A stretch of DNA of 64,000 bases from Alnus glutinosa. Its lineage: Eukaryota; Streptophyta; Magnoliopsida; Fagales; Betulaceae. Made by a program: the position numbers and the translations under genes. The stretch lies in the NCBI RefSeq assembly GCF_958979055.1, contig NC_084887.1, positions 24,487,044-24,551,043 on the forward strand. Reading direction: 5' to 3'. Positions 42,606-56,300 of the stretch are shown here, in pieces (the first letter of the stretch is position 1; the number at the start of each line of letters is the position of its first letter). The notes under the pieces are model-generated. The model ran no database searches. It was given only the letters and a program-made list of their open reading frames with translations, and was not told the DNA's origin.

Positions 42606-45600
42606 ATGCCGCTCCTCACTGCTTTCCCGCAGTCGCACTTTCCCTCACTTACCCTTTCCTCGCGAACCCCATGCCGTTGTCGCTCTTTCGGAGCCAAAAT
42701 GACAGCGGCCGAGACAAACGGTGCGGCCATCCTGTGGTTCAAGCACGACCTCCGCGTCGACGATCACCCGGGACTCGTCGCCGCCTCCAAATATCGCTCT
42801 CTCGTCCCTCTCTACGTCTTCGATCACCGCGTTCTTTCCCGTGAGTTGCTTATGTACGATTATATATATTTGATTGTTTGGTTGGCTGTACCTTTGAATG
42901 TTGGTTTAGTGGTGGAAGTGGAGTGAGGAAATTTTCATGTCATTTGGATTTTAGAGTATTAGCTTAACGGAATTGAGGTCAATAAGGGGGGCGGGAAGTA
43001 TTAGGAGGCTGATTTCTTGCGGTTCAGGTTAAGTCGGACGAATTTCAATTCTTAAGCTTGAAATTTGGTAAAATTTAGCCACAAGTTTTGGTAAAAGATT
43101 GAGATTTCATATTTTCTAAAGTTAGTTATAGAATATGGTAATTTGGATTAATTAGCAATTCGCAATTTTAAAATTTAAAGTTGGAAAGTAATAGACTAAT
43201 TGAGCTTTGTTAAAGGAATTCATTGATTCTGTATCGTACTCCAGCAATATCAACCATTATACTGTAGTGCCTCATCTAGGCAGTGATATATAGTACTGAA
43301 GAGAATGGCGAAGGTTGATCATCGAGGTGGGATTAGATTCAAACATACGCCAATGCTAGGCTGTAATTATTTCCTACTTGTTGCTCAAAAACATACACCA
43401 TCTATATCATATCAGCTTCTAATATTTAGAAACACTTCTTGTCTGTATGGATTGATGGCTCAGTAATTTAATATAATATGAATAAGAGAAATGTGAATTT
43501 GAACTTTCTGGAAGAAGGAAAGGGAAAAAAAAGGTAAATCATAATATTTCGGGATGCAGAAGCTACTTTAGGATAACAGCTTCATAATTGTTGGAAAGCC
43601 TCTGTTCTTCGTCCTGCTGTACGTTTTATTTGATTGTGGACTATACTGGTCAGTCTCTTTATGCGATAGTTAATCCCTGTGCTGTTACATTTAATTTAGA
43701 ATGTTGATTATTTCAATAAATGTGCAGGTTTTTCCGATGAAGTGCAAGAGATGGTTCTTTTTGCGGTAGAAGATCTGAGAAAGTCATTGAAGGATCTGGG
43801 TTCTGATCTGATGATCAGGTTTGGGAGTGCAGAAAATGTCATACGAGAACTTGTGAAAGAGGTTGTTACATGTTAGGTTTGCTTCCTGTGATATTTAATA
43901 ATCTCGGCATAAGCTCATCAATTCATTTTGTTAAATCCATCACCGAGGATTCAAACAGGTGAAAGCTACCAATATATATGCTGAAGAAGAAGTAGAGTAT
44001 GACCTACGCGTGATGATGGATGCAGTCAAAGAGGCCTTGGAAACAGTGTATTGTCAGGAGGGTAGTGCAAGAGTTGTATTGTGGCAGACTCAATTTTTTG
44101 ATATCAAGGTAATTATGTTTGCCTTGCTCTAAGTTTGGCTGGTTATTTGAAATTCTGATTTTAGTTTATTGTGTGGTTGAATATATATGTATAGTAATTT
44201 ATTCATGCACGATTATGTTATTATAGAGCTTGAAGGACCTTCCTGCATCACATGATGACTTTAAGAAACTTCAATTCTCTATAACTTCACCACTTCCACC
44301 CCCAACATTACCTAGTGCGAAAATGGAACTAGATTGGGGTAAGTTCCCAAATGTTAGTGTTGATTTCTTGAAAGTTCCCAATATGCAATCTGACCAACCC
44401 TAGGGAATATGATGACTGTGCTATGAACTAGGTCCTCTACCCACTTTTGATGATTTGAGGGAATTTATGAATAACAATTGGTGCAAACCACAAAGAGTTT
44501 GGACTTCAATCAAGGAGACATCAGCTGAAAGCATATTGCAGAAGGAATTATTGGAGCCTGTGGAAAGCAATCAAAAGGATTTAAGTTTTGGGCACATCAA
44601 GGCAAAACAATTAGGTAAATCTGCTTTTGTCACACAAAAAGGAAATTTCGTGGGAGGTGGGACAAACACTGTGTTGAATGCATTGGCTGCTTACTTGAGA
44701 TATTTGGAGGGAACGGCTCGAGATGACTGGAAGGAGTATGTGGTGACTATTTATTTATTGGTTTTTTTGCACTAGAATTGTCACAAAGGTATTGGAATTT
44801 GAATTTGATCCTGTGTGTGTGTGTATGAAATAAAATATAAAATATAAAGTTATGCTGGCTTTGTTCTTATATTATTTTTAATTTGTATATTGCTATTAGA
44901 ACAACTCTTGGCATTAGAAAGAAGTTTATACAGCCATTTTCACCACTTGGGGGGTTGACTGCATAGCTTTTTCCTGTTGGAGGCATGTTCTTCCCTAACC
45001 TTGGTCTCATGGTATTGATCTTATCGAATCTTAATGTGAGTGGAGGTATTACTCTCTTAGTAATATATGAATTAATTTTTATTGTAGGTGGTGAGGCTGT
45101 TGCTTCTTGTATACTCCGTGTGTACTAGGGGTGCCGTACGCTGTTTTTTATAAAATTACAATTACTTATCAAAAAAAAAAAATGTTTCCAACCGATAATA
45201 TGTACTAAATTTTTCCTTTTCTTTTTTCCCTAAATTTTTGTAGGACAGACGTACAAAAGGTTGTCATTCCTTGGCTTCTTAGACCTCCTATTGGTTAATT
45301 AGTTTCAGCTGGGTAACATGAAAATGACATATTTGTACTTTTGCTAGAATGCCTTAATGCTCAGAGTGGATATTATTTGCTATGATTTCAAAAAAAATGT
45401 TGTTTGTGAAGGATATAGTTAGCAATTAAAACTAATCACAAGCTGTTAAAACTTGGTTGTACGCTAAGGACATGTCCTTTTGGCTTGATTTCTTTTGCAG
45501 GGTACACGAAAGAGTCCACAATGCTGAAACTCGGGATGGAGCATCATTTATTGCACTCTTCGGCCCTGCCCTTTATCTTGGCATCATATCTAGAAGGAGA

Positions 45601-46437
45601 GTGCATTATGAAGCTATCATGTATGAGAAAGAACGAAATGCTGGATTTCTATCTCCTTTTGGATATTCAGCAGCCACTATTGCTGCAGCAATTGATGCTG
45701 TGTGCTCAATGGAGGTTCTAGTTTTTACAGTTTACTATATCAGTGACACACATTGTATTCTTTGGGACCTGCCTTTTAAGGATGCTAGTTATATTACTAA
45801 ACTATATTTTTTTCATGTGCAAAGCATTTGTAACTATCTCAATTTTGTCTGTGTGTGGGTTTTTATTTTATTTATCTCTTTATCTACTTTTTGTTGCAGT
45901 GGTATTGGCTCATGGCTCTAAAAAGTCTTATAAGTTACGATGAAACATATTCTATTCGAATTTGGAGATGGAAGAGTTATCTAATTCAGGTATACAATTG
46001 AAATATCGTTCATGCATTTTGTAATTGATCTCCTATGTTTGGTCAAAGCAATTTATGCCCTTTCAATACTAGCCAAGATTAGATTGTGAATTTATGCAAT
46101 TTAACCTTCCATTAAGAAATTATTCTTTTTCAGTACACGGTTTTCGGTCATGAAGGTCCTGCTATCCTTCTTGTGCATGGTTTTGGTGTTTTTTTGGAGC
46201 ATTACCGTGATAATATATACGGTATAGCTGAAGGTGGAAAAAGAGTTTGGGCCCTTACAATGTTGGGATTTGGCAAATCAGAAAAGCCAAATATTGTTTA
46301 CACTGAGGTCATGTGGGCTGAATTTCTCAGAGATTTTATTGTTGAAGTTGTGGGTGAACCAGTGCATCTTGTTGGTAACTCAATTGGTGGTACGTCCTAA
46401 AGTATGCGTACCTTGTATAGAACATCTGTTATAACTC

Positions 46438-46468
<31 letters not shown>

Positions 46469-48632
46469 CCTCTCAGATGCACGGCGTATACACATATTAT
46501 CATGTCTACTCATATAGTAGTTATTGCTCCCTGTTGGTAATCTAATTGTTACTATTCTCTATCTCCAGGTTATATTGTTGCTATTGTTGCATCTTTTTGG
46601 CATGCTTTGGCCAAATCTGTCGTCCTTATCAACAGTGCTGGCAATGTTACTCCAGGATACTCTTCTGTGCTATTCACTAAAGTAAGTCTACATAAAAACT
46701 AGTCAAGCTTTCTATCTTCAAGGATGGATATCACAAACTTGTGAGCTATTTGTTTGTTAAATTAGTAATGTTATATGTGGTTCTGTATCAGATTCCTAGT
46801 GTTGGAAATCTATTCCAAGTGCTATGCACATACATATCACACATTTATACTGCTCTATCTCTAATAAAAGAGTTTTTACTCCCAACTTACCATGGTTTTC
46901 ACCCTTTGGAATAAATGATTTTAATATTGGACTGGATTATATATGAAATGATTACAAACAAAAAATTACGCTTGATTCAGAATTCAATTTAACCATTTGA
47001 TGGTTTCTGCTGTATGGCTCTTCAGATGTCGTGAAGCATCCCAAACAATGTGAGACTAATAATATTAGAAAATGGAATATCCTTTCCATCATACTCACGT
47101 TTAGTCATCATTTCATATTAGTGTATATATGCATGTCTATGTGGATAAGGGTGTGAGTACTGCTGGATGGATTAAGTATATGAATATGCAGTATAATTTA
47201 GAGGAATGTGCAAAATGAGATGGATGGAATGAGATAGATGGGGGAAAACAGCCAATAATTTGAGATACATTACCTCTAATGATCAAGTATTTCCCTTTTT
47301 CTTTTTTTTGGATACAACTTAGAATACTATGTATTGAGTAAATCATTATCATTTTGCTGACCCACATTTTACTCCACACTCAGACTAGGGGAGTTTTTTT
47401 TCCTAAATACTGTATTCCATTGCCATATTTCCATTGTACTTTAAGCCAGCGCTTTCATTTCGATTTATTTACTGCAGATTTTTCATGCTACTTCAGTCAA
47501 ATTATGATATCCAAATATTTTATGTCTTAGTAATTCAAAATTGTTTCAGGAGAGAGGAACTTCAGGGGCTTCATGGTTGGGCGCTCGACTTCTTTTGTTC
47601 TACTTGAGGTTGAGACTTAAGGACATAGTGAAGAATTGTTATCCAACTGTAAGTATGCCTTTATTGCTGTTGAACTTACACGTTGCTTCTGTAATATTTC
47701 TGCCATTTTGATCTTACTACATCTTGCTTTGCAGAGGCGGGAGCGAGCAGATGATATGCTGATTAATGAAATGCTAAGAGCAGTATCCTCTTAATTAATG
47801 GAAAGTTGTATTTATATCTATAGGTCTAGCAATTGGTGTTGCTACCTATTAGGCTCCGAAGAAATATCTTGTTTAACAAAACCATTACCTTAACATAAAG
47901 TAGTCATATGATCCTGGTGTGCCAGTCGTTTTGGAAAGTTTTTTCAGCTTCAATCTCTCAATTCCTTTAAATTATCTCTTGGAAGGATTCGAGGATAAGG
48001 TTTTAATTATCCAGGTAACTCGTAACATGCAGAAAGAGTCGATAGCTTCTGTCTGTGTCATTAGTGGCTTTGATTGTTCATTAAAATTACAAGAAATGTA
48101 CTTTCAAGTCCTTACTTCCTAATGTGGTAGTGAAAATCACTGGTCCAAAACTTAATTGTGATTTTCACTGTCACATCAAGGAGTACGCACTTAGAAATAC
48201 ACGCAACATTTCTCCAAAATTACTTGCTAGTTATTTCTTTTAATTTTTTTTTTTTTCCTACATTGATTTTCTTTCTTTTTTACTACTAGGGGATGAAAGA
48301 TCCAATCACCGACTCCAAGTCCAAATTGGCTATGGTTAAAGAGCATTGTGGTGGAGTTGCAATCAGGGAATTGGATGCTGGTAACTAAATACTTTATCCT
48401 TAAACTTTGTTGCTTCTTTTCCTTTTCCTTTCCCTGGTTGTCTGCCCCTCAAGCAAAACAACCACCTCTGGCACTGGTAAAATAGTGTTGTAGCATACTC
48501 TGATTTGATGAAAATCATGTTGATATCCCAGGCCATTGCCCGCACGATGAGCTGCCAGAGGAAGTGAATTCTATAATCTGTGAATGGGTAGCGTCAGTCC
48601 AAAGTAAACTTCCCGCTGAGAGCCTCTTGTAG
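42606..48632 (+). CDS. Photolyase-like / alpha-beta hydrolase fusion protein
   Basis: Fourteen exons rebuilt from phase-consistent GT-AG junctions: 42,606-42,840; 43,728-43,861; 43,959-44,108; 44,227-44,338; 44,432-44,735; 45,501-45,714; 45,900-45,989; 46,134-46,389; 46,569-46,681; 47,550-47,648; 47,735-47,782; 47,904-48,014; 48,290-48,380; 48,532-48,632. The product has 685 residues and resembles Arabidopsis At4g25290 over its length. Residues 1-31 are Ser/Arg-rich, transit-peptide-like. About 38-120 is the photolyase/cryptochrome N-domain (ILWFKHDLRVDDHPGL, LVPLYVFDHR, LMIRFGSAENVI). About 300-412 is a reduced FAD-domain region (YLEGTARDDW, RDGASFIALFGP, SPFGYSAAT). About 414-685 is a hydrolase with VHGFG, nucleophile motif GNSIGG, Asp in MKDPITD and His in GHCPHDE. 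DNA repair activity is unproven for this fusion. An alternative in-frame start at 42,699 would remove the leader. Confidence 0.93.
45088..45183 (+). mobile_element. LINE 3' tail fragment in an intron
   Basis: TTGTATACTCCGTGTGTACT followed by ACAATTACTTATC and an A tail matches the 3' ends of the LINEs at 58,245-58,325 and 61,812-61,890. It is a severely 5'-truncated insertion of about 95 bp within intron 5 of the photolyase-hydrolase gene. Confidence 0.7.
46442..46470. repeat. CT microsatellite in intron 8
   Basis: About 13 CT units just after the exon 8 donor (46,390) of the photolyase-hydrolase gene. Confidence 0.85.
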
Positions 48633-49320
48633 ATAGAATTGGTGCTTGTTGGGATTATTATTCTTTTGGTGTTATGTGCACGTAGAGTTTAGGAGCAATT
48701 CAGTAGTTGTTAGGTATTGGGTCTGTTAGGAAGTATTATCTATGTAGGAAGTATTATCTATGTAGGTTGTTAGTTTATCTCTATCTTTGTTAGTAATTCA
48801 ATTCTATTTGGCTTGTTAGTAGGTTATGAGGTTATCTCTAGCTTGTTATCTCTATCTCTTTGTTAGTCGAGTCTTGGTGTCCTGTTCTAAGTAGAAGTCT
48901 ATTGTATTACTTTTCTTTAAATAAGTTGCATTGCTATAGAATAAAACGAACAAAGAAATTATTCAAACTTTATGTTTGTGAGTTCCGAGTACCTCTAATT
49001 GCTCAACCAAGGAGATCTAGAATTCCTCGAAAATCCTACCATATCTATTGTTCTTATTGGTCCTCATCCTACATTACATAAGCACGTAACATTTGGCCTT
49101 TCATTTCTTTTGAATTGATTGGTTGTCCCCTATTTGAAATTAGCCAATCATCCACATTCAGAATATATGGTCCGATCAAAAGAAAAAGGTTAAAAAAAAA
49201 AATAAATAAATAAAAAAAGAAGAAGAAAGAAATTGATTATATACAACGCAGATCAGAGAATCAGTCGACACGTAGGACCAACTAAGACTAATATCCATTA
49301 ATTTTAGATGGAAAATGATA

Positions 49321-49446
49321 GATTTACAACATCACCACAACAACTGTATAACACTCCCTCACATGGGGTGGGGCCCAGTGTGTGGGGACCCACTCCCATG
49401 TGAGGAAGTGTTGTGCAGTTGTTGTGGTGGTGTTGTGTAGAAATCA
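49321..49446. repeat. Palindromic MITE (126 bp)
   Basis: Two arms of about 58 bp, GATTTACAACATCACCACAA and onward to CACATGGG, mirrored by CCCATGTGAGG to GTGTAGAAATC. The loop is GGCCCAGTGTGTGG-like. It would fold into a nearly full-length hairpin, and no coding is present. Confidence 0.8.
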
Positions 49447-49876
49447 AATCCCATTTTAGATTCTCATTGTCAATGGTTTTTGAAATACAGTTTGTTAGAT
49501 ATGCATGCATGAGCGATATATGTAATGCTAGAAATTACTTTTGTTTCTTACAATTCTAATGTGATAGGCCAACTAATCTTTGAATCAGTCATTAATAAGT
49601 AAATAAATATAAAATCAAAGGTCAATTAAGATTGTCACATAAATAAAAATGTATATAACATTACCTTTACTCATGTATAGAATACCTTCTAAATTTGCTT
49701 CAACAAGGAAAGAATTAAAAAGGATATAAATTTCCTACAAAATGGGTTATAGGATTTCTTTCAACAATCTCTAAAAGTGCCACGTGTTCTTCGAGCAGTT
49801 GAGAAACACATTTATTTTTTTTAATAATGCTATTAAAAAAGCATGGAGATGCCTTTCTCATTTTCTAGTAGAATGA

Positions 49877-49877
<1 letters not shown>

Positions 49878-49914
<37 letters not shown>
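49878..49914. repeat. Compound AT/GA microsatellite
   Basis: Short (AT)n directly followed by about 14 GA units. Confidence 0.85.
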
Positions 49915-50385
49915 GGCATGCATTTCGTTTTCGTAATAGTAGAAGAGAGATGTTAAATTGACAAATGAGATCTGGGAAAAGGCCCAAAACCAGTCAGGGA
50001 GGTCTAAAAGTGAAACGGAAGCACTGTTGGACAAAACATAATTCTTCCCAACACGTACTTAATTCAACTAAAAAGAAGAGTAAATCTCTTTTTCTGTCAC
50101 CACCTATCGATGAGCCAAAGAAGTTGAATATTGCTTAAAAAGAATGCAATTAAAGGATACTCGTTTTCTGCATCATACGCATTTGAGTCCCTCACAAGAC
50201 TTCGCCAGGATATTTGCACTTGCTCAAATTGATCAGAGATGATGTCACCATGACATCTTCGTGTTATGGCTCAACTCACCTGCTAGAGGAGCCGCTGTTT
50301 TCTCCGTCCAACCTCCACCAGTTGATAATCATGCCCTGTTCATTTTTCAGTTTTTCATTCCAAGTGGTGGCAAGAGGAGCTGCTC

Positions 50386-53300
50386 TTAAAAACCTTCACC
50401 CAGTTTCATCTCATCACAAAGACTCGTTATATCTGGGACAATTCCTCCATCACAATACCTTAAAATACCTTCTCCTACTAGACCATTCAACAAACTAGCT
50501 GGTTCTCTAGCTCCCCCATGCTGTAAAAGTCTTTTTCTTAGAGCAGTTCCTGTGGTTAAAGATAATGGATCCTCCTGGCACAGCTTCTGCCACATGGTTG
50601 CAGCAAAACATTTGGCATACAAATAGCTATAATAACCTAAAACACAATGAAAATCATTCTTATCAAACACGGAGGCAAGGAAAAAATGAAAAAGAAAGAA
50701 AAAGAAAGCTCTCCAGAATGCAAGCACGTATTAACCTCAAAAGCAGCAGGGATTTTTTAGATCATGATTATAAAACTGGGAGAACGTAGAACGTAATTTA
50801 TCACTCAATCAGGGGACTGGAAGATTGAAAAGCACCGGACTCCATGACACTATCAAGTGGTTCGGTATAGGTTCTATTTAGAGAAAAATGAAATTCCAAT
50901 ATCTTACATAAAACCTACATAACGAAATATGAAGGATTACTTGAAAAAGCAAAGTGGAGGCTTCTTTAGGCATGTGTTTGTGCCCAGAATTGGACAAGTT
51001 AACATGTTATAATTGCCCTTGGAGTATCGAAAATGGGGCATTATCTGATCTTTATTTCCCAAAATTCCATAACTACTTTTAAAGCTATAGCTGGGTCCAG
51101 GCACTCATATATGGTGGTATCTACCATTTCTCTGGTAAGAAACAAGAAATGACAGAAATTCGGATATACCAGAGATGTTTTCACCAAACAATAAAATACT
51201 CTCAACTTCACAGAGGAAGAGATGTACCACTAGGCTACAAGCTTATTAGTATATTCAAGATACTTTGTAAGAACCATATATGTTCAAATTTGCAATCTTC
51301 AGTGCAATTCTGGAAGTTTGCAAGATTTCAGACGTACCTGCACCATAATTCAGAAGGTGATTGAATCGGCTCTGCCAATGTGTGCCCTCCACATGCTTCC
51401 AACTAGTATGCTGTCTTTTCAGATCTGCAACAATAGAACTTGTATCTCTTGGAGGGACTTGCTGCTCCCCAAAAAGCGTTTGATCAATTAAGGCATAAAA
51501 AATCTGACAAAAGGGAAACAAGCAATCAAAGATCAGTGAATGTTTTTCAAAGATAAAATTGCTTGAAGGCATCATTTGCTGATTCATTTTGGCCTTGACA
51601 CAAATGTGAACCTGACGTTGTAGTTCAGTTGCAGCAAACATCTTTCTGGCACCCTGCATGGACTCTACCAACTTCTCAGGAATGATTTCGCCAGTCGAAT
51701 AATGTCTAGCAAATGTCCTCAAAACTCGATAGTCCCATGCAAAGCACCTAGCAAATCACAAGAATACGAGGTTGGCTACCATCAAGGCAATAATTTAACT
51801 ACAAATTCAATGTACTTGATACATGAATATATCCATAAGCACATTGGTGTACATAAACATGTATGATGACTGCAAGGATGTGAAGGGGATAATCAGATGA
51901 GGTGTTTACAATGTGTTCTCACTTTCAAACAGTGAGATTGCAGTTGAAATATGCCATAGTTTGAATGGAGATTCCAGATACATAAAAACCCAGATAAGAC
52001 ATGCAAAAGACTAGGATTTCATTTATGATGTGCAGTCAGATGCAGACGGGGAATAACAAATTTGTTATATGATGTTAGATCTAGTAAGTTGAACGCAGTC
52101 ATGTTTCACACAGAAAAGAACCAGAAAAAAGAATCTCTTGAATGAGTTGTGTTCTTGATGATTTGGAGAAAGAGAGAGCGTTATGTGATGAAGAGAAGCC
52201 GAGGAAAGACAAAGTTATCGGTGATTTGGAGAGGGTTACTTTGTTGGAGGCAAAAGTCGATAGCGCTTTGGCTAAGAGAACGTGACAAATGCACAAATGT
52301 TTTCCATCTATTGGCTAACTCGAATAGGAGAAACAACTCCATCGAGTCATTGTTGGTAAATAAATCAATTTCTTCATATCAACTAAGATCAGGGAACACA
52401 TTGTGTATTTCTATAATAATCATTTACCAACCAGTTTAGTTTGTGGCCCATGCTAGATGGCCATGCTTTTGATTCCATTGATGAGAAGGCCACTTAGTTA
52501 GAGAAACCGTTTGAGGAGAGTGAGGTACTGGAGGTGGTGAAAGGTATGAATAGTGATAAGGCGTCGGCCCTGCTGGTTTTACTATGGCTTTCTTCCAAGC
52601 TTGTTAAGATGTGATTAAAGATGATGTTACGAGGGTATTCCATATTTTCATGCTAGAAGTAAGTTCGAAAAAAAGCCTTAATGCCACTTTTATCGCTCTC
52701 ATTTCGAAGAAACCTAGCGTAGTGGATAGTGTGAGAGATAAAGAATAGAAGCAGCAACGTCTTCCATTCGAAGAAACTAGCTAACGAGTAGCTTAGAAAA
52801 ACAAAGAAACCGAAAAATTCACTATTATTTCATATTTCATTCTCAAAAGCTTATTTGCAATACATCGATCATTCTTCTTATAATATCAACCTAAATCACG
52901 TAAAGATGGAAACTAAAACCTAAAGAGTAAGTGAATCATCTAAAAAGGAAAACATTACAAATGGTTAAATCTTGAAAGGCAATAAAAGACTAAACAAAAT
53001 GACTAGTCCTAATCTTTATGGATATTATTGATGCTAAGATTAATGCTAAATAAGAAAAGAAAATTGGTTAACACTCTTGTTTGAACAACAGTGCAATCGG
53101 TCGATTCTACCAAGAATCTAGGGACTACATAACGCAACCTTGTTCGAGCGAGATGTGGCCAGTTGAGTCGGTCTGGCCTCCCAAAAGCCCACGATCGCAC
53201 TCTCATTCAAACATGGTGCGATCGGGCTATTCTACCCTTACTTTCGAATGTGAGTGCAATTGGACCATTCTGCCTCGACTTGGAATCCGTCCTACATTAA

Positions 53301-56300
53301 AACCTGGGGCTGTTGATGTTAAAGATTTTAAGACCTATTAGTCTAGTGAGTGGGATTTATAAGATTATCGTCAAAGTCCTAGCCAATAGGTTGAAAAAGG
53401 TTATAGAGAAGATTATTTTGAAGCCCCAGAGATAGGCAAATTCTAGACTACATTCTTATAGCTAATGAATGCATGGATAGCAAGATTGAATATGGTGAAC
53501 CAGGTGTGCTTTGCAAACTGGATATTGAGAACGCCTACGATCATGTCAATTGGGAGTTCTTATTGTACTTGCTGAGGAGGTGTGGTTTTGGGGAGAAATG
53601 GCGTAATTGATAAGGCCTACGATCATGTCAATTGGGAGTTCTTATTGTATTTGCTGAGGAGGTGTGGTTTTGGGGAGAAATGGCGTAATTGGATAGCGAA
53701 TTGTATTTCTTTGGTGCGCTTTTTTGTTTTGGTGGATGGCACTCCCTCCAGATTTTTCAATAGCTTCTGTGGTTTAAGACATAGAGATCCTTCGTCTCCA
53801 TTGCTCTTTATCAATGTAATGGAAGCTCTAAGTAAAATCCTAATTGCTACTATAGATGGTGACTTTCTTTCAAGATTTATTCTACGGTCCATTTGCGGAT
53901 GACACTTTTATTTTTTACGGGGAAAACCCAAAACACATATGTTATCTGCGTGCCTTATTCTTATGCTTTGAAGTAGTATTTGGTTTGAAAATTAATCTGG
54001 CTAATTTGGAATTAGTTCTTGTGGGTAATGTCAATAATTTTAATGGGCTGGCCAGTATTCTGGGTTGTGGGGTGTTTTCTTTGCTTTTGAAGTATCTTGG
54101 TCTTCCATTGGAAGCTCATTTTAAGGCCAAATCAAGTAGAGACGTCGTTATTGAGAAGAGTGAGCATCGTTTAGCTGGATAGTAGAGGATGTAATTGTCT
54201 ACGGATGGGAGGATTACCTTAATCAAAAGCACTTTTTCTAATTTGCCTACGTATTTCATGTCTCTTTTTCCCCTTCCTGTTGGTGTTGTCAATTGCATAA
54301 AGAAGTTACAGTGGGGCTTCTTATGGGGTGGGTTAGGCGACGAGTTCAAATTTCACTTTGTCAGCTAATCCAAGGTTTGTTCCCCAATTTCTAAGGGAGG
54401 GTTGGGGATCCGAAACTTTCTTTTGTTTAACCGTGCTCTTTTGAGAAAGTGGCTTTGGCTCTATTTGCATGAAAGAGAGGCCTTGTGGAGAGTCGTAATG
54501 GACAACAAATATGGCAACTTGTGGGGTGGGTGGTGTTCTAATGAGGCCCATGGGTCTTATGGGGTGGGGTTATAGAAACATATCAGGAGGGGTGGGGGGG
54601 TGGGGAGAGGGGGGTTTCTAGTCATACCAGGTTTGAGGTGGAAATAGCTTCAAAATTAGATTCTGGCATGACATGTGGTGTGCGGATCAAGTCCTTAAGG
54701 AAACTTTCCCAAATTTGTATAGTATCGCTCACGTAAAAGATGCTTCTGTGGCAGATTACTTGGAGTTATCTACTGATCCCATCAGTGGGATATAGGCCTT
54801 TTTTATAGTGGCTCACGACTAGGAAGAGTACGTATTTGGTTCGCTTTTTAATTTGTTGTATTCTTTTAGATTGAGACAGGAAGGTGAAGACAAGCTACGT
54901 TGGGTCCCTTCTAAGAGAGGGATGTTTGATATTAGATCTTTCTATAACGACCTTGTACCTAATGATAGCACTCATTTTTCTTGGAAGAGTATTTGGCGGC
55001 AAAAGGTCTCCTTTAAGAGTGGTGTTTCTTGCTTGGACAGCCACCCTCGAAAAGATCCTCACCATGGATAACGTAAGGAAATGACGTGTCTTTGTGGTTG
55101 ATTGGTGTTGTATGTGTAAGAGTGGGGAGTTTGTGAATGGTTCTACTTCATTGTCAATTCATCAGTGCTTTGTTGTGTGCTATTTTCAGTAGTATTAGGT
55201 TAACTTGGATTATGCCTAGAAGAGTAGTAGACCTTTTCGCTTGTTGGAGAGGGTTGGGAGGCAATCCTTTGAGTGCAACTGCGAGGTAGATGATTTTGTC
55301 CTGCTTTTTGTGGTGTCTTTGGAGGGAAAGAAATGATATATTTTTTTAAGATCGTGAGAGAAAGGTGGTGAAACTAAAGTCTTTCTTTTTTAAAACTCTT
55401 TTTTTTTTTTTATTAAGTAAAATATATTGAAAAGGCGCAAAAGGGCGCAACCCAAAGTACACAGGATGTATACAAGGAACCCCTAATGAAAAGAACATAG
55501 AGAACATCTATCTAAAAAATCAAAATAGGAACATTCATGCATTAACTTAATTCTATCTCTCCACATAAACAACATTTGAAGCATTTTTCTCTTCAGATTC
55601 GACAAACCAGTCTCACAATCTTCAAAACAGCGTGCATTTCGTTCCCTCCAAATGCACCACATCAAACACAACGGAGCCATGCGCCAAATCTGAATCAAAG
55701 TCCAATTACCCTTCTGGCCCCTCCAACTCCCCAACATATCTTTCACCGACCCCGGCATTACCCACTCCACCCAAAACAATTGCAGGATCGACCTCCACAA
55801 ATCTGTAGCCACCATACAATGCAGAAATAAATGGTCAATGGATTCTCCAGCGGTCTTACACATAGAGCATCAATCCATCACGATAATGTTTCTCTTACGT
55901 AAGTTATCCAAAGTTAAAGTTTTCCCTAAAGTTGCCGTCCAAACAAAGAAAGCCACTCTCGGGGGAACATTAACTTTCCAAATACTTTTCCACGGAAATG
56001 AGGACTGAATAGGATTAGACAAAATCTTATAGTAAGACTTTACCTCAAAAGATTTCTTTCGCGCTGGCACCCAACACAACTTATCCTCTCCCTCGCTACT
56101 AACTTTGAAGGTGTACAACATCCCAAAAAACCTACTAACCACTTCAACCTCCCAATCATAAACTGAACGAGAAAACATAATATTCCATAAGATGGTGCCA
56201 TTTTGTCTCTGCATAATTTCCTCCACCCAAGCATCCTTTCTTCTAGCAATAAGGAACAATTCTGGAAAGAGATTCTTCAAAGGAATTTCCCCACACCATA

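Larger units (their letters stand above)
48633..50385. other. Convergent intergenic spacer
   Basis: Holds the 3' ends of the photolyase-hydrolase gene and the peptidase gene. It contains a 20-bp tandem repeat (GGAAGTATTATCTATGTA twice, 48,729-48,766), a palindromic MITE (49,321-49,446) and an AT/GA microsatellite (49,878-49,914). No further gene seen. Confidence 0.6.

Noticed and set aside
45457-45921. 154-codon plus-strand ORF as a separate gene
   Set aside because: It is exon 6 of the photolyase-hydrolase read through its flanking intron DNA.
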